64,000 nucleotides of DNA from Verrucomicrobiota bacterium (GCA_004321905.1 SCQF01000001.1:25404-89403), one strand, 5' to 3'. Shown: positions 19,013 to 28,793, counted from the stretch's first letter. Notes: generated by a model not told the origin, from the letters alone. Numbers and translations: made by a program.

Positions 19013-19096
19013 TTCCAAGGCTTGGAAAACGGATTACGCCCTTTTCCCAAACCTGGGGCGCCTCTGGCGCCGCCGAAGGCGGGTGAACCTTGGAAA
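19013..19096. repeat. Paired palindromes, second copy interrupted by 28-bp insert
   Basis: TTCCAAGGCTTGGAA (19013), TCCCAAACCTGG (19045) + GCGCCTCTGGCGCCGCCGAAGGCGGGTG + AACCTTGGAAA. Confidence 0.9.
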
Positions 19097-19160
19097 TCTT
19101 GACGCCAAGGCCCGCGGCGTTCTATGTTCTGCGCACATTCCAACCACGAGGAGTAAAATA

Positions 19161-19925
19161 ATGAAGTTGATAGCGCTACGTTGTGCTCGTCACGTTATCG
19201 GTCTGGCGCTGGTGGCCCTGCTGGCCGGTTGTGCCACCGTCCCGCCGCCGCCGATTCCAAGCGTCGCCAAGGACGCCAAGGCCCTGACGCCGGGATCGCG
19301 CATCGACAAAGCATTTTGGAAGGAGCGGCATGAGCGGTTTAATGCGCTGGCGAAAGCCGGTGGCTTCGATGTGCTTTTCATTGGCGACTCGATCACGCAA
19401 GGGTGGGAAGGTCCCGGCAAGACGGAATGGGCGCAGAAGATCGCACCCTTCAAAGCCGCCAACTTCGGGATCAGCGGCGATTGTACGGGGCAGGTGCTTT
19501 GGCGTTTCGAACATGGTAATCTGGAGGGTGCGCTCAATCCGAAGGTCATCATCCTCATGATCGGAACCAACAATGCGGGTGTTCAGAAAAGCAAACCGGA
19601 GGAGACCGCTGCTGGTATCGGTGCAATTTGTGGCAAGTTGCACGAGCGCTTCCCGGCAGCCAGGCTGCTCCTGTTCGCCATCTTCCCACGCGGCGCCGAA
19701 CCGACTGCTCCATTGCGTCAGACCAACGACGTGGTGAACAAGATCATCGCGAAATACGATGGCTACTGGAATATCAAGTTCCTCGACATCAATACGAAGC
19801 TGTTGGCCGCTGACGGCAAACTTTCCAAGCAGGTGATGCCTGATCTGCTGCACCCGAACGCGCAGGGCTACGCGATTTGGGCCGACGCGCTCGTGCCGGA
19901 GATTCAGGCGGCGCTGAAGAAATAA
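19161..19925 (+). CDS. GDSL-like lipase/acylhydrolase (lipoprotein)
   Basis: Lipobox VALLAGC; FDVLFIGDSITQGWEG ... IILMIGTNNAG ... DLLHPNAQGYAIWA. Confidence 0.92.
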   Translation: MKLIALRCARHVIGLALVALLAGCATVPPPPIPSVAKDAKALTPGSRIDKAFWKERHERFNALAKAGGFDVLFIGDSITQGWEGPGKTEWAQKIAPFKAANFGISGDCTGQVLWRFEHGNLEGALNPKVIILMIGTNNAGVQKSKPEETAAGIGAICGKLHERFPAARLLLFAIFPRGAEPTAPLRQTNDVVNKIIAKYDGYWNIKFLDINTKLLAADGKLSKQVMPDLLHPNAQGYAIWADALVPEIQAALKK

Positions 19926-19929
19926 ACAC

Positions 19930-20090
19930 TAGAGCGTTTCCATAAATGATGAGGCCGGCTGAAGCCCCGGCGTAGATGCGGACTCCGTCCGCATCAGGAA
20001 AAGCGACCGGAGGTCGCTTCTACATGGCGCGTGGCCAACATCACGTTTGTTTCGCAGCAGCTGCGCTACATGATTACCAGAAACGCTCTA
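19930..20090. repeat. MITE-like element with 11-bp terminal inverted repeats
   Basis: TAGAGCGTTTC ... GAAACGCTCTA flanking internal hairpins GATGCGGACTCCGTCCGCATC and AAGCGACCGGAGGTCGCTT. Confidence 0.65.
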
Positions 20091-20109
20091 AGACGGGAAA
20101 AAACAGAAG

Positions 20110-20145
20110 GCGCAGGGCTGAAAGGCTCTGCGCCTTTTTCTGTCC
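20110..20145. terminator. Bidirectional terminator-like hairpin
   Basis: CAGAAGGCGCAGGGCTGAAAGGCTCTGCGCCTTTTTCTG. Confidence 0.55.
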
Positions 20146-20151
20146 TCCGAT

Positions 20152-20227
20152 TGTAGGGGCACAGTCTTGCTGCGCCCAATATGTGAGGCTTTGATGAAAG
20201 CGGGTGCAGCAAGACTGCACCCCTACA
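20152..20227. repeat. Long imperfect inverted repeat (about 26-bp arms)
   Basis: TGTAGGGGCACAGTCTTGCTGCGCCC ... GGGTGCAGCAAGACTGCACCCCTACA. Confidence 0.8.
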
Positions 20228-20831
20228 TGTTTTGCCGGCCCTGCAGAGCGCGGGCAAGGGTGAGCGGGTCGGCGTAGGCAATGGCGCTGCCGGCGGGGAC
20301 GCCCAGCGCCAGACGCGTCACCTTTAATCCCGGTTGGTTTTCCAACACGTGTCGGATAAACGCGGCGGTGGAATCGCCCTCGACATCAGGACTGAGCGCG
20401 AGGATGACTTCGGTGACGTTCTCTTCCGTAATACGTTTCAGCAGCGCTTCGAGCCGCAGATGGCCAATGCCCTCGCCACGCATCGGCGAGAGGCGTCCGA
20501 ACAACGCGTGGTAACGCCCCTGAAACGCGCCGGAGGCTTCAAGCTGTTGAATGTCACTGGGTTCTTCGACGACGCAAAGCAGATGGTTATCTCTTCGCGG
20601 GCTGGTGCAGAGCGTACAGGGATCAACCCCGCGCAGAGTGAGATCGCCACATTTGGAACAGATGGCCACGCGCGTGGCGAGATCAGCGAGCGCCGCGCCT
20701 AACTCACGCGTTAAACCCTGCGGATCGCGCGCCAGTTTGACCGCCATGCGCTCGGCGGTGCGCCGTCCCACGCCCGGCAGCCGCGCCAGCACGGTCATCA
20801 ACTTTTCCACTGGTTCGATGCGGCTCATCAT
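20223..20831 (-). CDS. recR: Recombination mediator RecR
   Basis: LARLPGVGRRTAERMAVKLA ... CSKCGDLT...CTLCTSPRRDNHLLCVVEEPSDI. Confidence 0.96.
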   Translation of the reverse strand: MMSRIEPVEKLMTVLARLPGVGRRTAERMAVKLARDPQGLTRELGAALADLATRVAICSKCGDLTLRGVDPCTLCTSPRRDNHLLCVVEEPSDIQQLEASGAFQGRYHALFGRLSPMRGEGIGHLRLEALLKRITEENVTEVILALSPDVEGDSTAAFIRHVLENQPGLKVTRLALGVPAGSAIAYADPLTLARALQGRQNM

Positions 20832-20904
20832 GAATTAGACAGGATCACAGGGTGAACACGATTTCTTGCCATCCTGTAAATCCTGTTATCCCGTCTAAAT
20901 TATC
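20831..20904. repeat. Imperfect inverted repeat (TTTAGACaGGATaaCAGG type) between recR and ybaB
   Basis: GAATTAGACAGGATCACAGGG ... ATCCTGTAAATCCTGTTATCCCGTCTAAATTAT. Confidence 0.6.
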
Positions 20905-20913
20905 TGAAACATT

Positions 20914-21225
20914 TCAGCCTAAGCCGGGGATGTTGAGGCCGGCGGTGATCTTGCCGAGTTCCTTGGCGGCCATTTCTTTGGCGGCCTTGAGTGCGCCATC
21001 TACGGCGGCGGTGACGAGGTCTTCGAGCATATCCACCTCGGCGGGATTAACGACCTGCGGATTGATTTTGAGTCCGGCCAGCGTACCATCGCCACGCGCG
21101 GTTGCGGTGACCATGCCGCCACCGGCGGAAAATTCGACGGTTTTTTCCACCAATTCACCTTGCACGCGCTCCATGTCCTTCTGCATGGACGCGGCCTGTT
21201 TCATCAACTTCATGAAGTTCGCCAT
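20914..21225 (-). CDS. YbaB/EbfC nucleoid-associated protein
   Basis: MANFMKLMKQAASMQKDMERVQGELVEKTVEFSAGGGMVTATARGDGTLAGLKINPQVV. Confidence 0.93.
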   Translation of the reverse strand: MANFMKLMKQAASMQKDMERVQGELVEKTVEFSAGGGMVTATARGDGTLAGLKINPQVVNPAEVDMLEDLVTAAVDGALKAAKEMAAKELGKITAGLNIPGLG

Positions 21226-21255
21226 CGTGTTGCTCCTGATTTCTCCTGCGGCGGA

Positions 21256-22896
21256 TTAGCCGCGAATTTCGCTGATGTCTCCGTTGAACGTCTCCAAAAC
21301 CCGATTCACCGTGGGATGCTTGGCCCACTCACGCTTGTTTTTTGAATCGGCCGGCGGCGTACTGCCCTCCGGCGCTGCCGGTGCGGCGGCCAGCACCTTG
21401 AACTCCACCGCGACATCCCGCCCGAGCACCTCGCGGAGGGCGTGCTGGACGACCTTCTGCGTGCGCGCATTACGGACGCTCTCGATCTCGCCGGCAAATT
21501 CCGGGTCAAAGCCGATGACCACATGGCTGCCCGCGACACTTATCGGTTTGGTGTCCACGAGATATTTCTTCGCCAGTAGAATGACGCTGCCAATATGTTC
21601 AACAATTTTGGGCCACTGCTTGGTCAGCTTGGCCAGCTCGTCTTCCGCGGCCAGCGGCGGAGTGGCCTTGGCGGGCGCGGTGTATGTTGCACGTGGCTCG
21701 GTCACCACCGGCGGCGGCGCATCGTCGGCACGATGGCCGCCGCCGCCACCCAAGTCATCGCGGGCCTGCTGTACGGCGCGCAACACTTCGTCGAGCGAGG
21801 CCACACACGCGGCACGACAGCCACGCACGAGCGCGATTTCCAGCAGCGTACGGCGACTGAGCGCGTAGCGCATACGGGCATCAGCCTCGATCAAAATTTC
21901 AACGATGCGCAGCAGCCGGTCGGGATCAAGCTGTGCGGCAGTGGTTTTGAGTCGCGCAATCTGGTCGTCCGTCAGATCGGGCAGCGCGGTGGTGTCGCCG
22001 GCATAACGGCAGACGAGCAGATCGCGGAAGTAGCCGAGCAGTTCCACAATCACGCGCTGCAAGTCTTTGCCGTTGGTATCGAGTTCGGCGACGATCCGGA
22101 GCGCGGCGGCCACGTCGCCTTGCCCCACCGCCTGGGCCAGCGCTTCCAACGTCTGGTGGGCGACGAGACCGAAGACCGCGAGTACATCGCTCTCGGCGAT
22201 TTTTCTGCCGCGGAAGGCGACGAGTTGATCGAGCGCGCCAGTCGCGTCACGCAGTCCACCCTCGGCGCCGCGCGCAATGGCCAGCAGCGCATCGGGCGCA
22301 ATCTCGATTTTTTCGGTCTTCGCGATTTTTTCCAGCTGGCCGACGATTTCACGCAGCGAAATGCGGCGCAGGTCAAAGCGCTGGCAGCGCGAGAGGATGG
22401 TCGTCGGTACTTTCTGTGGATCGGTGGTGGCGAAGAAGAATTTGACGTGCTTCGGCGGTTCCTCCAGCGTCTTGAGCAACGCGTTGAAGGCCGAGATCGA
22501 AAGCATGTGGACTTCGTCAATGATGTAAATTTTAAACAGCCCGCGCGCCGGGACAAAGTTGGCGCTCTCGCGCAGTTCACGGACTTGGTCCACGCTGTTG
22601 TTGCTCGCGCCGTCAATTTCGATCACGTCGAGACTGCTGCCGGACATGATCTCTTTGCACGAGTCGCACTGATCGCACGGCTGCACGGTCGGGCCGCTTT
22701 TCTGGCAATTGAGGGCTTTGGCCAGAATCCGCGCCGTGGTCGTCTTGCCGGTGCCGCGCGGGCCGACGAAAATATAGGCATGCGCCACACGGTCGCTGGT
22801 GATCGCGTTCCTCAGCGTCTGCGTGACGTGCGCCTGCCCGACGACGTCATCGAACTGTTGCGGCCGCCATTTGCGGGCCAAGACTTCGTACGCCAT
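21256..22896 (-). CDS. dnaX: DNA polymerase III subunit gamma/tau
   Basis: MAYEVLARKWRPQQFDDVVGQAHVTQTLRNAI...HAYIFVGPRGTGKTTTARILAKALNC. Confidence 0.97.
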   Translation of the reverse strand: MAYEVLARKWRPQQFDDVVGQAHVTQTLRNAITSDRVAHAYIFVGPRGTGKTTTARILAKALNCQKSGPTVQPCDQCDSCKEIMSGSSLDVIEIDGASNNSVDQVRELRESANFVPARGLFKIYIIDEVHMLSISAFNALLKTLEEPPKHVKFFFATTDPQKVPTTILSRCQRFDLRRISLREIVGQLEKIAKTEKIEIAPDALLAIARGAEGGLRDATGALDQLVAFRGRKIAESDVLAVFGLVAHQTLEALAQAVGQGDVAAALRIVAELDTNGKDLQRVIVELLGYFRDLLVCRYAGDTTALPDLTDDQIARLKTTAAQLDPDRLLRIVEILIEADARMRYALSRRTLLEIALVRGCRAACVASLDEVLRAVQQARDDLGGGGGHRADDAPPPVVTEPRATYTAPAKATPPLAAEDELAKLTKQWPKIVEHIGSVILLAKKYLVDTKPISVAGSHVVIGFDPEFAGEIESVRNARTQKVVQHALREVLGRDVAVEFKVLAAAPAAPEGSTPPADSKNKREWAKHPTVNRVLETFNGDISEIRG

Positions 22897-22913
22897 GATT
22901 CATCCTCAAATAG

Positions 22914-23180
<267 letters not shown>

Positions 23181-23226
23181 GAGCGCGAGGTTAGCCCGCG
23201 CCGCCGTCGTTGGCAACGGCGAAGAT

Positions 23227-23241
23227 TTCCCAGCCTTGGAA
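23227..23241. repeat. Single palindrome
   Basis: TTCCCAGCCTTGGAA. Confidence 0.75.
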
Positions 23242-23286
23242 TCTATTCCATTTTCACTGTGTTCAATGTTGCGGCCTGCTGTTTTT

Positions 23287-24393
23287 TCACTCCGCCGGCA
23301 TGCGCTCGGTGACAACCATCAGCACTTTTTTCTGTCCGCCACGCAAAATTTCCACGCGCAACGCTTCGCCCACGCCGCGCATCCAGACAATTTTTTGTAC
23401 ATCGTGCGCCGCGCTCACCGGCTGACCATCTACGCCGGTGATGACGTCGCCCATCCGCATCCCGATTTTTTCCGCCGGCCCGTTTTCGATCACTTCGGCC
23501 ACGAGCACGCCGGTCTTCGGCGTCGCCACGACCGGTTCCGCTGTGGCGCGGCCCGCCACACCGCGCCACGTGTGCGTCGTGTGGTTCGCCGTTTCGTCTT
23601 CCGCGAGGTCGCGCATTTGAATGCCGAGCCACGGTCGCTCGACGTGACCGCGATCAATCAACTGCCCTGCGACGCGCATCGCCAGATTCGCCGGGACCGC
23701 AAAGCCGATGCCGATGTTACCCTGCGAATCGGGACCGGCCGTTTGAATGACTGCGTTGATGCCGATCAGCTTGCCATCCACATCCACCAGCGGTCCGCCG
23801 CTATTGCCGGGATTGATCGAGGCATCGGTTTGAATGAAATCCTCGTAGGGCAACATGCCCACCGCGCGGCCCTTCTGGCTGACGATGCCGAGCGTCACCG
23901 AACTGTTGAGCGTGAACGGCGAGCCGATGGCGATGGCAAATTCGCCGACGCGTACCTTGTCGGAATCGCCCGGTTCGATGGCGCTGAAAACGCGTGTGCC
24001 GGCCTTCTCGATTTTCAACACGGCGAGATCGGTGGTTTCATCGCGCCCCACAATTTTGGCGGGAAATTGCGTGCCGTCGGGCAGCGCCACCTGAATATGT
24101 TGGGCCTCCTCGACCACGTGATTGCTCGTCAGCACATAACCTTCTTTGCGGATGATGACGCCGGAACCTTGCCCGGCGAGCCGCTCGGGAATTTTGTACC
24201 AACGTCCCCAAAACGGATCGCGGCCCAAGTGATATTGCACCGCTTCCGTCCGTACGACCACGACCGAGGGCATCGCGCGCTCGACCGTATCGGCAATCTC
24301 GCGCCCGAATTGTTTGAGCGCCCCCGTGCCCGCCGCCAACGCGCTCGCCACGCCCAACCACAGCATCGCGCCCGCCAACAAAAGTTTCTTCAT
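23287..24393 (-). CDS. Trypsin-like/HtrA serine protease with PDZ domain
   Basis: GQGSGVIIRKEGYVLTSNHVV ... TDLAVLKIE ... QTDASINPGNSGGPLVDVDGKLIGINAVI. Confidence 0.94.
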   Translation of the reverse strand: MKKLLLAGAMLWLGVASALAAGTGALKQFGREIADTVERAMPSVVVVRTEAVQYHLGRDPFWGRWYKIPERLAGQGSGVIIRKEGYVLTSNHVVEEAQHIQVALPDGTQFPAKIVGRDETTDLAVLKIEKAGTRVFSAIEPGDSDKVRVGEFAIAIGSPFTLNSSVTLGIVSQKGRAVGMLPYEDFIQTDASINPGNSGGPLVDVDGKLIGINAVIQTAGPDSQGNIGIGFAVPANLAMRVAGQLIDRGHVERPWLGIQMRDLAEDETANHTTHTWRGVAGRATAEPVVATPKTGVLVAEVIENGPAEKIGMRMGDVITGVDGQPVSAAHDVQKIVWMRGVGEALRVEILRGGQKKVLMVVTERMPAE

Positions 24394-24456
24394 AACGCCT
24401 CGTTTTCTGTTTCCGGTTCGACAGCGCCACCGCGCAGCACGTTCAATGTACCCGTT

Positions 24457-24503
24457 TTCCAAGGCTCGGGAAATGGTTGTGGGCGTTTTTCCAAGCCTTG
24501 GAA
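24457..24503. repeat. Paired palindromes, 32-bp phasing
   Basis: TTCCAAGGCTCGGGA, TTCCAAGCCTTGGAA. Confidence 0.92.
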
Positions 24504-24556
24504 AACCGGAACAAAACTTGCGCCCCAACCGGAGCGTGGTGTAAGTTCCCGCCGCT

Positions 24557-25957
24557 ATGAAACAGACGCTTTATGAGAAAATTTGGAACCGGCACGTCGT
24601 CACCGAGCTGGCGGACGGCTGGACGCTGCTCTTCATTGACCGCCAGCTTGTCCACGAGGTGACCAGCCCGCAGGCGTTCGACGGCCTTCGTCTGGCACGC
24701 CGCAAGGTCCGCCACCCGGAGCTGACTTTTGCGACGCTGGATCATAACGTCCCGACCGACGACCAGAGCGTGATCCGCGACCCGGTGGCCAAGGCGCAGA
24801 TCGAGGCGCTGCGGAATAATTGCAAGGAATTCGGCGTCCGGCTGTTCGATATCGGCAGTAAGGAACTCGGTGTGGTGCATATCGTCGGCCCGGAACTCGG
24901 CATCACACTGCCGGGCACAACGATCGTCTGCGGCGATTCGCACACGGCGACGCACGGCGCGTTCGGCGCGCTGGCGCACGGCATCGGCACGAGCGAGGTC
25001 GAGCACGTGCTTGCCACGCAGACGCTACGCCAGAAAAAATCCAAGACGTTCCGCGTCGAGTACGCCGGACGGCTTCAGCCGCACGTGACCTCGAAGGACA
25101 TGGTGCTCAAGCTGATCGGCGAGATCGGCACTGCCGGCGGCACGGGCTGCGTGCTGGAATATACCGGCGCGGCGGTGCGCGCGCTTTCGATGGAAGCGCG
25201 GATGACGATCTGCAATATGAGCATCGAGGCCGGCGCGCGGGCGGGCCTGATCGCGCCCGACGAGACGACCTTCAACTATATCGCCACCGGCGACCGGCCC
25301 TTTGCACCGTGCGGCGCCGCGCTGGAAAAAGCGCTGGCATATTGGAAGACGCTGGCGAGCGATCCCGATGCCACGTTCGACCGTACGCTGACGATTGATT
25401 GCGACAAGCTCGCACCGCAAGTGACGTGGGGCACCAGCCCCGGCATGGTCACCGATGTGACTGGCGTCGTGCCGGAGTTCGATCAGGTGCGCGGTTATAG
25501 CCGCGCCGATGTCGAAGCTGCGCTCGCCTATATGGGCCTGAAGCCGGGCATGAAGATCACCGACATCAAGCTCGACACCGTGTTCATCGGCAGTTGCACG
25601 AATGGACGCATCGAAGACCTGCGCGCCGCCGCCGCGGTGTTTAAGGGCCGCAAGGTCGCCGCGGGTATGCGGACGCTGATCGTCCCCGGCTCCGCGCGTG
25701 TCAAAGCGGAAGCCGAGGCGGAGGGGCTCGACAAAATATTTAAAGCCGCTGGCGCCGATTGGCGTTACGCCGGTTGCAGTATGTGTCTGGCGATGAACCC
25801 CGACCAGCTCAAGCCGGGCGAACGTTGTGCTGCAACCTCGAACCGCAACTTCGAAGGCCGGCAGGGTAAAGGTGGCCGGACGCATCTCGTCGGCCCGGCA
25901 ATGGCCGCCGCCGCCGCGGTCGCCGGCCATTTCGTGGATATTCGGACGTGGAAATAA
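24557..25957 (+). CDS. leuC: 3-isopropylmalate dehydratase large subunit
   Basis: [15 protein letters not shown] ... [33 protein letters not shown] ... [17 protein letters not shown]. Confidence 0.97.
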   Translation: MKQTLYEKIWNRHVVTELADGWTLLFIDRQLVHEVTSPQAFDGLRLARRKVRHPELTFATLDHNVPTDDQSVIRDPVAKAQIEALRNNCKEFGVRLFDIGSKELGVVHIVGPELGITLPGTTIVCGDSHTATHGAFGALAHGIGTSEVEHVLATQTLRQKKSKTFRVEYAGRLQPHVTSKDMVLKLIGEIGTAGGTGCVLEYTGAAVRALSMEARMTICNMSIEAGARAGLIAPDETTFNYIATGDRPFAPCGAALEKALAYWKTLASDPDATFDRTLTIDCDKLAPQVTWGTSPGMVTDVTGVVPEFDQVRGYSRADVEAALAYMGLKPGMKITDIKLDTVFIGSCTNGRIEDLRAAAAVFKGRKVAAGMRTLIVPGSARVKAEAEAEGLDKIFKAAGADWRYAGCSMCLAMNPDQLKPGERCAATSNRNFEGRQGKGGRTHLVGPAMAAAAAVAGHFVDIRTWK

Positions 25958-25966
25958 GGCATCACC

Positions 25967-26611
25967 ATGAATCCATTCACTACTCATAAAGGTATCGTCG
26001 TCGCCGTGGATCGCGCGAACATAGATACCGATGCGATCATCCCGAAGCAGTTTCTCAAGCTGATCGGGCGCACCGGCTTTGGCCAATTCCTGTTTAACGA
26101 CTGGCGCTACCTCGATAATGGCCAGCCGAATCCGGAATTCGATCTGAACAAGCCGGCATTCAAGGACGCGACGATCCTCGTGGCGCGCAACAACTTCGGC
26201 TGCGGTTCCAGCCGTGAGCACGCGGTCTGGGCCGTAGCGCAGTACGGCCTGCGCGTTGTCATCGCGCCGTGGCGCAAAGACGCCGATGGCTCCCGCATCC
26301 CCGGCTTTGCCGATATCTTCCGCAACAACTGCGTCAAAAATGGCGTGCTGACCATCGAACTTTCCGAGGCCGAGGTGGACCAGCTTTTCGGCTTCATCAA
26401 GGCGCAGCCCGGCGTACAGATGACCGTGGATTTGCCGAAGCAAACTCTGGTGTTGCACGGCAAGCCGGAGCAGGTCTTCAAGTTCGAGATTGATGCCGGC
26501 GTGAAGGATTATCTCCTCCGCGGCCTCGACGACATCGCGCTGACGCTCGAAAAAGAAGCGGCCATCACCGCGTTCGAGAAAAAACACGACGTCCAGCTTG
26601 CCGCGCGCTGA
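25967..26611 (+). CDS. leuD: 3-isopropylmalate dehydratase small subunit
   Basis: NIDTDAIIPKQFLKLIGRTGFGQFLF ... NFGCGSSREHAVWA. Confidence 0.97.
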   Translation: MNPFTTHKGIVVAVDRANIDTDAIIPKQFLKLIGRTGFGQFLFNDWRYLDNGQPNPEFDLNKPAFKDATILVARNNFGCGSSREHAVWAVAQYGLRVVIAPWRKDADGSRIPGFADIFRNNCVKNGVLTIELSEAEVDQLFGFIKAQPGVQMTVDLPKQTLVLHGKPEQVFKFEIDAGVKDYLLRGLDDIALTLEKEAAITAFEKKHDVQLAAR

Positions 26612-26791
26612 AGGACGCCCTACCCACACAACAAAGCGCCTGACCCCCCAACAACCCGCCAAAACACTTCAACTTCGGTTTTCAGGAGGCTGGGAAGTCA
26701 GCCGTGCGCTTCCTTTTCGGCTGACGCGGAGAACGCAGGGTGGTGAAATTACAGTTGTGGTACGGTTTCTGCTCCTTAATGGCCTACTCAT

Positions 26792-27970
26792 ATGGCAGAA
26801 AACGGACACGACGAATTTTATAAAACGACACGGATTAAGATTCCGCAGAGTCTGTTGCGCGAGTTAGACAAGGCGCACACCAGAGTCATGCATCCGTTGA
26901 TCGTTGCCCATGCGCCTCTGCGTATTGTGCAGAAAAGCGCGGTCACCTTAAAAGCGCATTATTCACACTTGCTCAAAAGCCTTTATGACGCAGTGATCCT
27001 CACCGATGAAACGGGCAATATCGTTGAGGCCAATGATCGTGCCGCAGAATTCTTCCGGTATACCTTGCCGGAACTCAAGCAGACGCCCCTCGGTAAGCTG
27101 GTTTTCGGCGCAGCACACAACCTGATGTCTACGATCAAGGAGGCGTTGCGTACCAATCGGTATCTGCTGCTACAGGCCCAATGTGTGCGCCAAGACGCGA
27201 CGATGTTTCCAGCGGAAATATCTATTATCATTCTTGAACTTGAAAAAGCGCGATATTGTCTCTTTGTCCGCGACATCACGGTGCGGCGCCAATCTGAGGA
27301 AATACTACGTACCGGCTACAACGCGATCAGCAACGCCAACAACGGAATTGCTGTAGCCAATTTGAAGGGTGACCTCGTCTATGTTAACCCGGCCGCGGCG
27401 CGCTTGTGGGGTTTCGCAAATGCATCGGAAATGCTCGACAGGTCTGTGCGCGATTTATGGGCCACGCCAAGCGATGCGGATACAGCGGTCAGGGTGATTA
27501 TCGAAGAGCAACGCGAGTGGCAAGGCGAGTTGCTCGGTGTCGCGCAAGACGGACGCACCTTTTATGTGCAAGTCGCCGCAGCGTGTAACCGCGACGCGGA
27601 TGAGCATTTGATTGGTATGGTGCTTTCCTTCACCGATATCACCGATCGCAAATGCGCCGAGGAGGCGCAACGCAACGCCGCGCACCAGCAAGCGATGATG
27701 ACGAGCCTGGCCACCGCATGTCACCACATTGGACAACCGGCCACGGTTCTGCTGGGCGGTCTCACCATATTGCGCGAGCTGTTGAAAAAACAAGATAATC
27801 ACGAGGCCTTGAAGATTCTTGACCTCGGCTTGGCGGCGGCCCAACAACTTGGCGAAATCCTGCACAAACTCAACCGGGTGTCGATTTATAAGACCGTCAA
27901 CTACCTGGAGGGTCGTACGAATACGGATGCGCCCAACAACAAGCTGCTCGACCTCGATGAGCACACTTGA
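26792..27970 (+). CDS. PAS-domain protein with HisKA-like helix, no HATPase domain
   Basis: Two PAS-like segments (LYDAVILTDETGNIVEANDRAAEFFRYT; GIAVANLKGDLVYVNPAAARLWGF); TACHHIGQPATVLLGG resembles HisKA; ORF ends with no N/G boxes. Confidence 0.75.
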   Translation: MAENGHDEFYKTTRIKIPQSLLRELDKAHTRVMHPLIVAHAPLRIVQKSAVTLKAHYSHLLKSLYDAVILTDETGNIVEANDRAAEFFRYTLPELKQTPLGKLVFGAAHNLMSTIKEALRTNRYLLLQAQCVRQDATMFPAEISIIILELEKARYCLFVRDITVRRQSEEILRTGYNAISNANNGIAVANLKGDLVYVNPAAARLWGFANASEMLDRSVRDLWATPSDADTAVRVIIEEQREWQGELLGVAQDGRTFYVQVAAACNRDADEHLIGMVLSFTDITDRKCAEEAQRNAAHQQAMMTSLATACHHIGQPATVLLGGLTILRELLKKQDNHEALKILDLGLAAAQQLGEILHKLNRVSIYKTVNYLEGRTNTDAPNNKLLDLDEHT

Positions 27971-27998
27971 TCGGCGTGATCTTTTTTCTGAAGACGGG

Positions 27999-28760
27999 CT
28001 ATCCGCTGTTCACCAGTTCGTAGTGCAGGACACTCAACGCAAACAGCGCGGCGGTATCCACACGCAGGACGTTGGTGCCGAACGCCACCGGAACCGCTCC
28101 GGCCGCTTCAGCAGCGCGATATTCCTCCGGTGTCAAATCGCCTTCCGGGCCGATGAGCACAGCGACGCGTTGCGGCGCTCGCGCACGGACAGCGGAAAGC
28201 ACAGTGTGTAGTGGTTGTGCGTTGGCGACGAGCGAGCCGACGCACCAGAAATCGAATTTTTCCAAGGTTTGGAAAAAGTTTTCCAAGGTCTGGACGTTGG
28301 CGATGCGCGGCAACCACGTCGCGTGACTCTGCCGTCCGGCGTTGAGCACGATGCGTTGCCAGCGTGCACTTTTCCCCGCGAACTGATCAGGCTTCAGACG
28401 TACGACGCAGCGCGCGGATAGCACCGGCAAAATCGCCGTCGCGCCCAGCTCCACGGCTTTTTGCACCACGAAATCCATCGTCGCTTCGCGCGGCAAGGCT
28501 TGGACGAGAATCAGCTCTGGCACGGGGCGCGGATGGGTTTGCTGCTCCAGCAACCGGAGTTCTACGTCGCGTTTGCTGATGTGGTCAATCTGCGCCATAC
28601 CAGTGCGACCCGCCCCATCGAATACCTCGGTGTGCTCGCCTTCGCGGGCGCGCAGCACATTGACGAGGTGGTGTGCCTCGGTTTCGTCGGGCGTCAGCAT
28701 GGTGCCGCGCCAAGCGGCGGGCGCAACGTAGCAGCGCAGATGTTCGCGATCAAATTTCAT
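27999..28760 (-). CDS. rsmE: 16S rRNA (uracil1498-N3)-methyltransferase RsmE
   Basis: HHLVNVLRAREGE ... QALPREATMDFVVQKAVELGATAILPVLSARCVV ... IGPEGDLTPEE. Confidence 0.92.
   Translation of the reverse strand: MKFDREHLRCYVAPAAWRGTMLTPDETEAHHLVNVLRAREGEHTEVFDGAGRTGMAQIDHISKRDVELRLLEQQTHPRPVPELILVQALPREATMDFVVQKAVELGATAILPVLSARCVVRLKPDQFAGKSARWQRIVLNAGRQSHATWLPRIANVQTLENFFQTLEKFDFWCVGSLVANAQPLHTVLSAVRARAPQRVAVLIGPEGDLTPEEYRAAEAAGAVPVAFGTNVLRVDTAALFALSVLHYELVNSG
28260..28295. repeat. Paired palindromes, 21-bp phasing, inside rsmE
   Basis: TTCCAAGGTTTGGAA, TTCCAAGGTCTGGAC. Confidence 0.9.
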
Positions 28761-28793
28761 CGGTTGATTTTTGGCCAGATTAACCGCCTCGCC

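Noticed and set aside
25025-26662. 545-aa minus-strand ORF
   Set aside because: Antisense to leuC-leuD, which have clear family motifs.
26697-26725. GTCAGCCG...CGGCTGAC hairpin after leuD
   Set aside because: Short stem without U-tract; cannot distinguish from chance in this GC-rich context.
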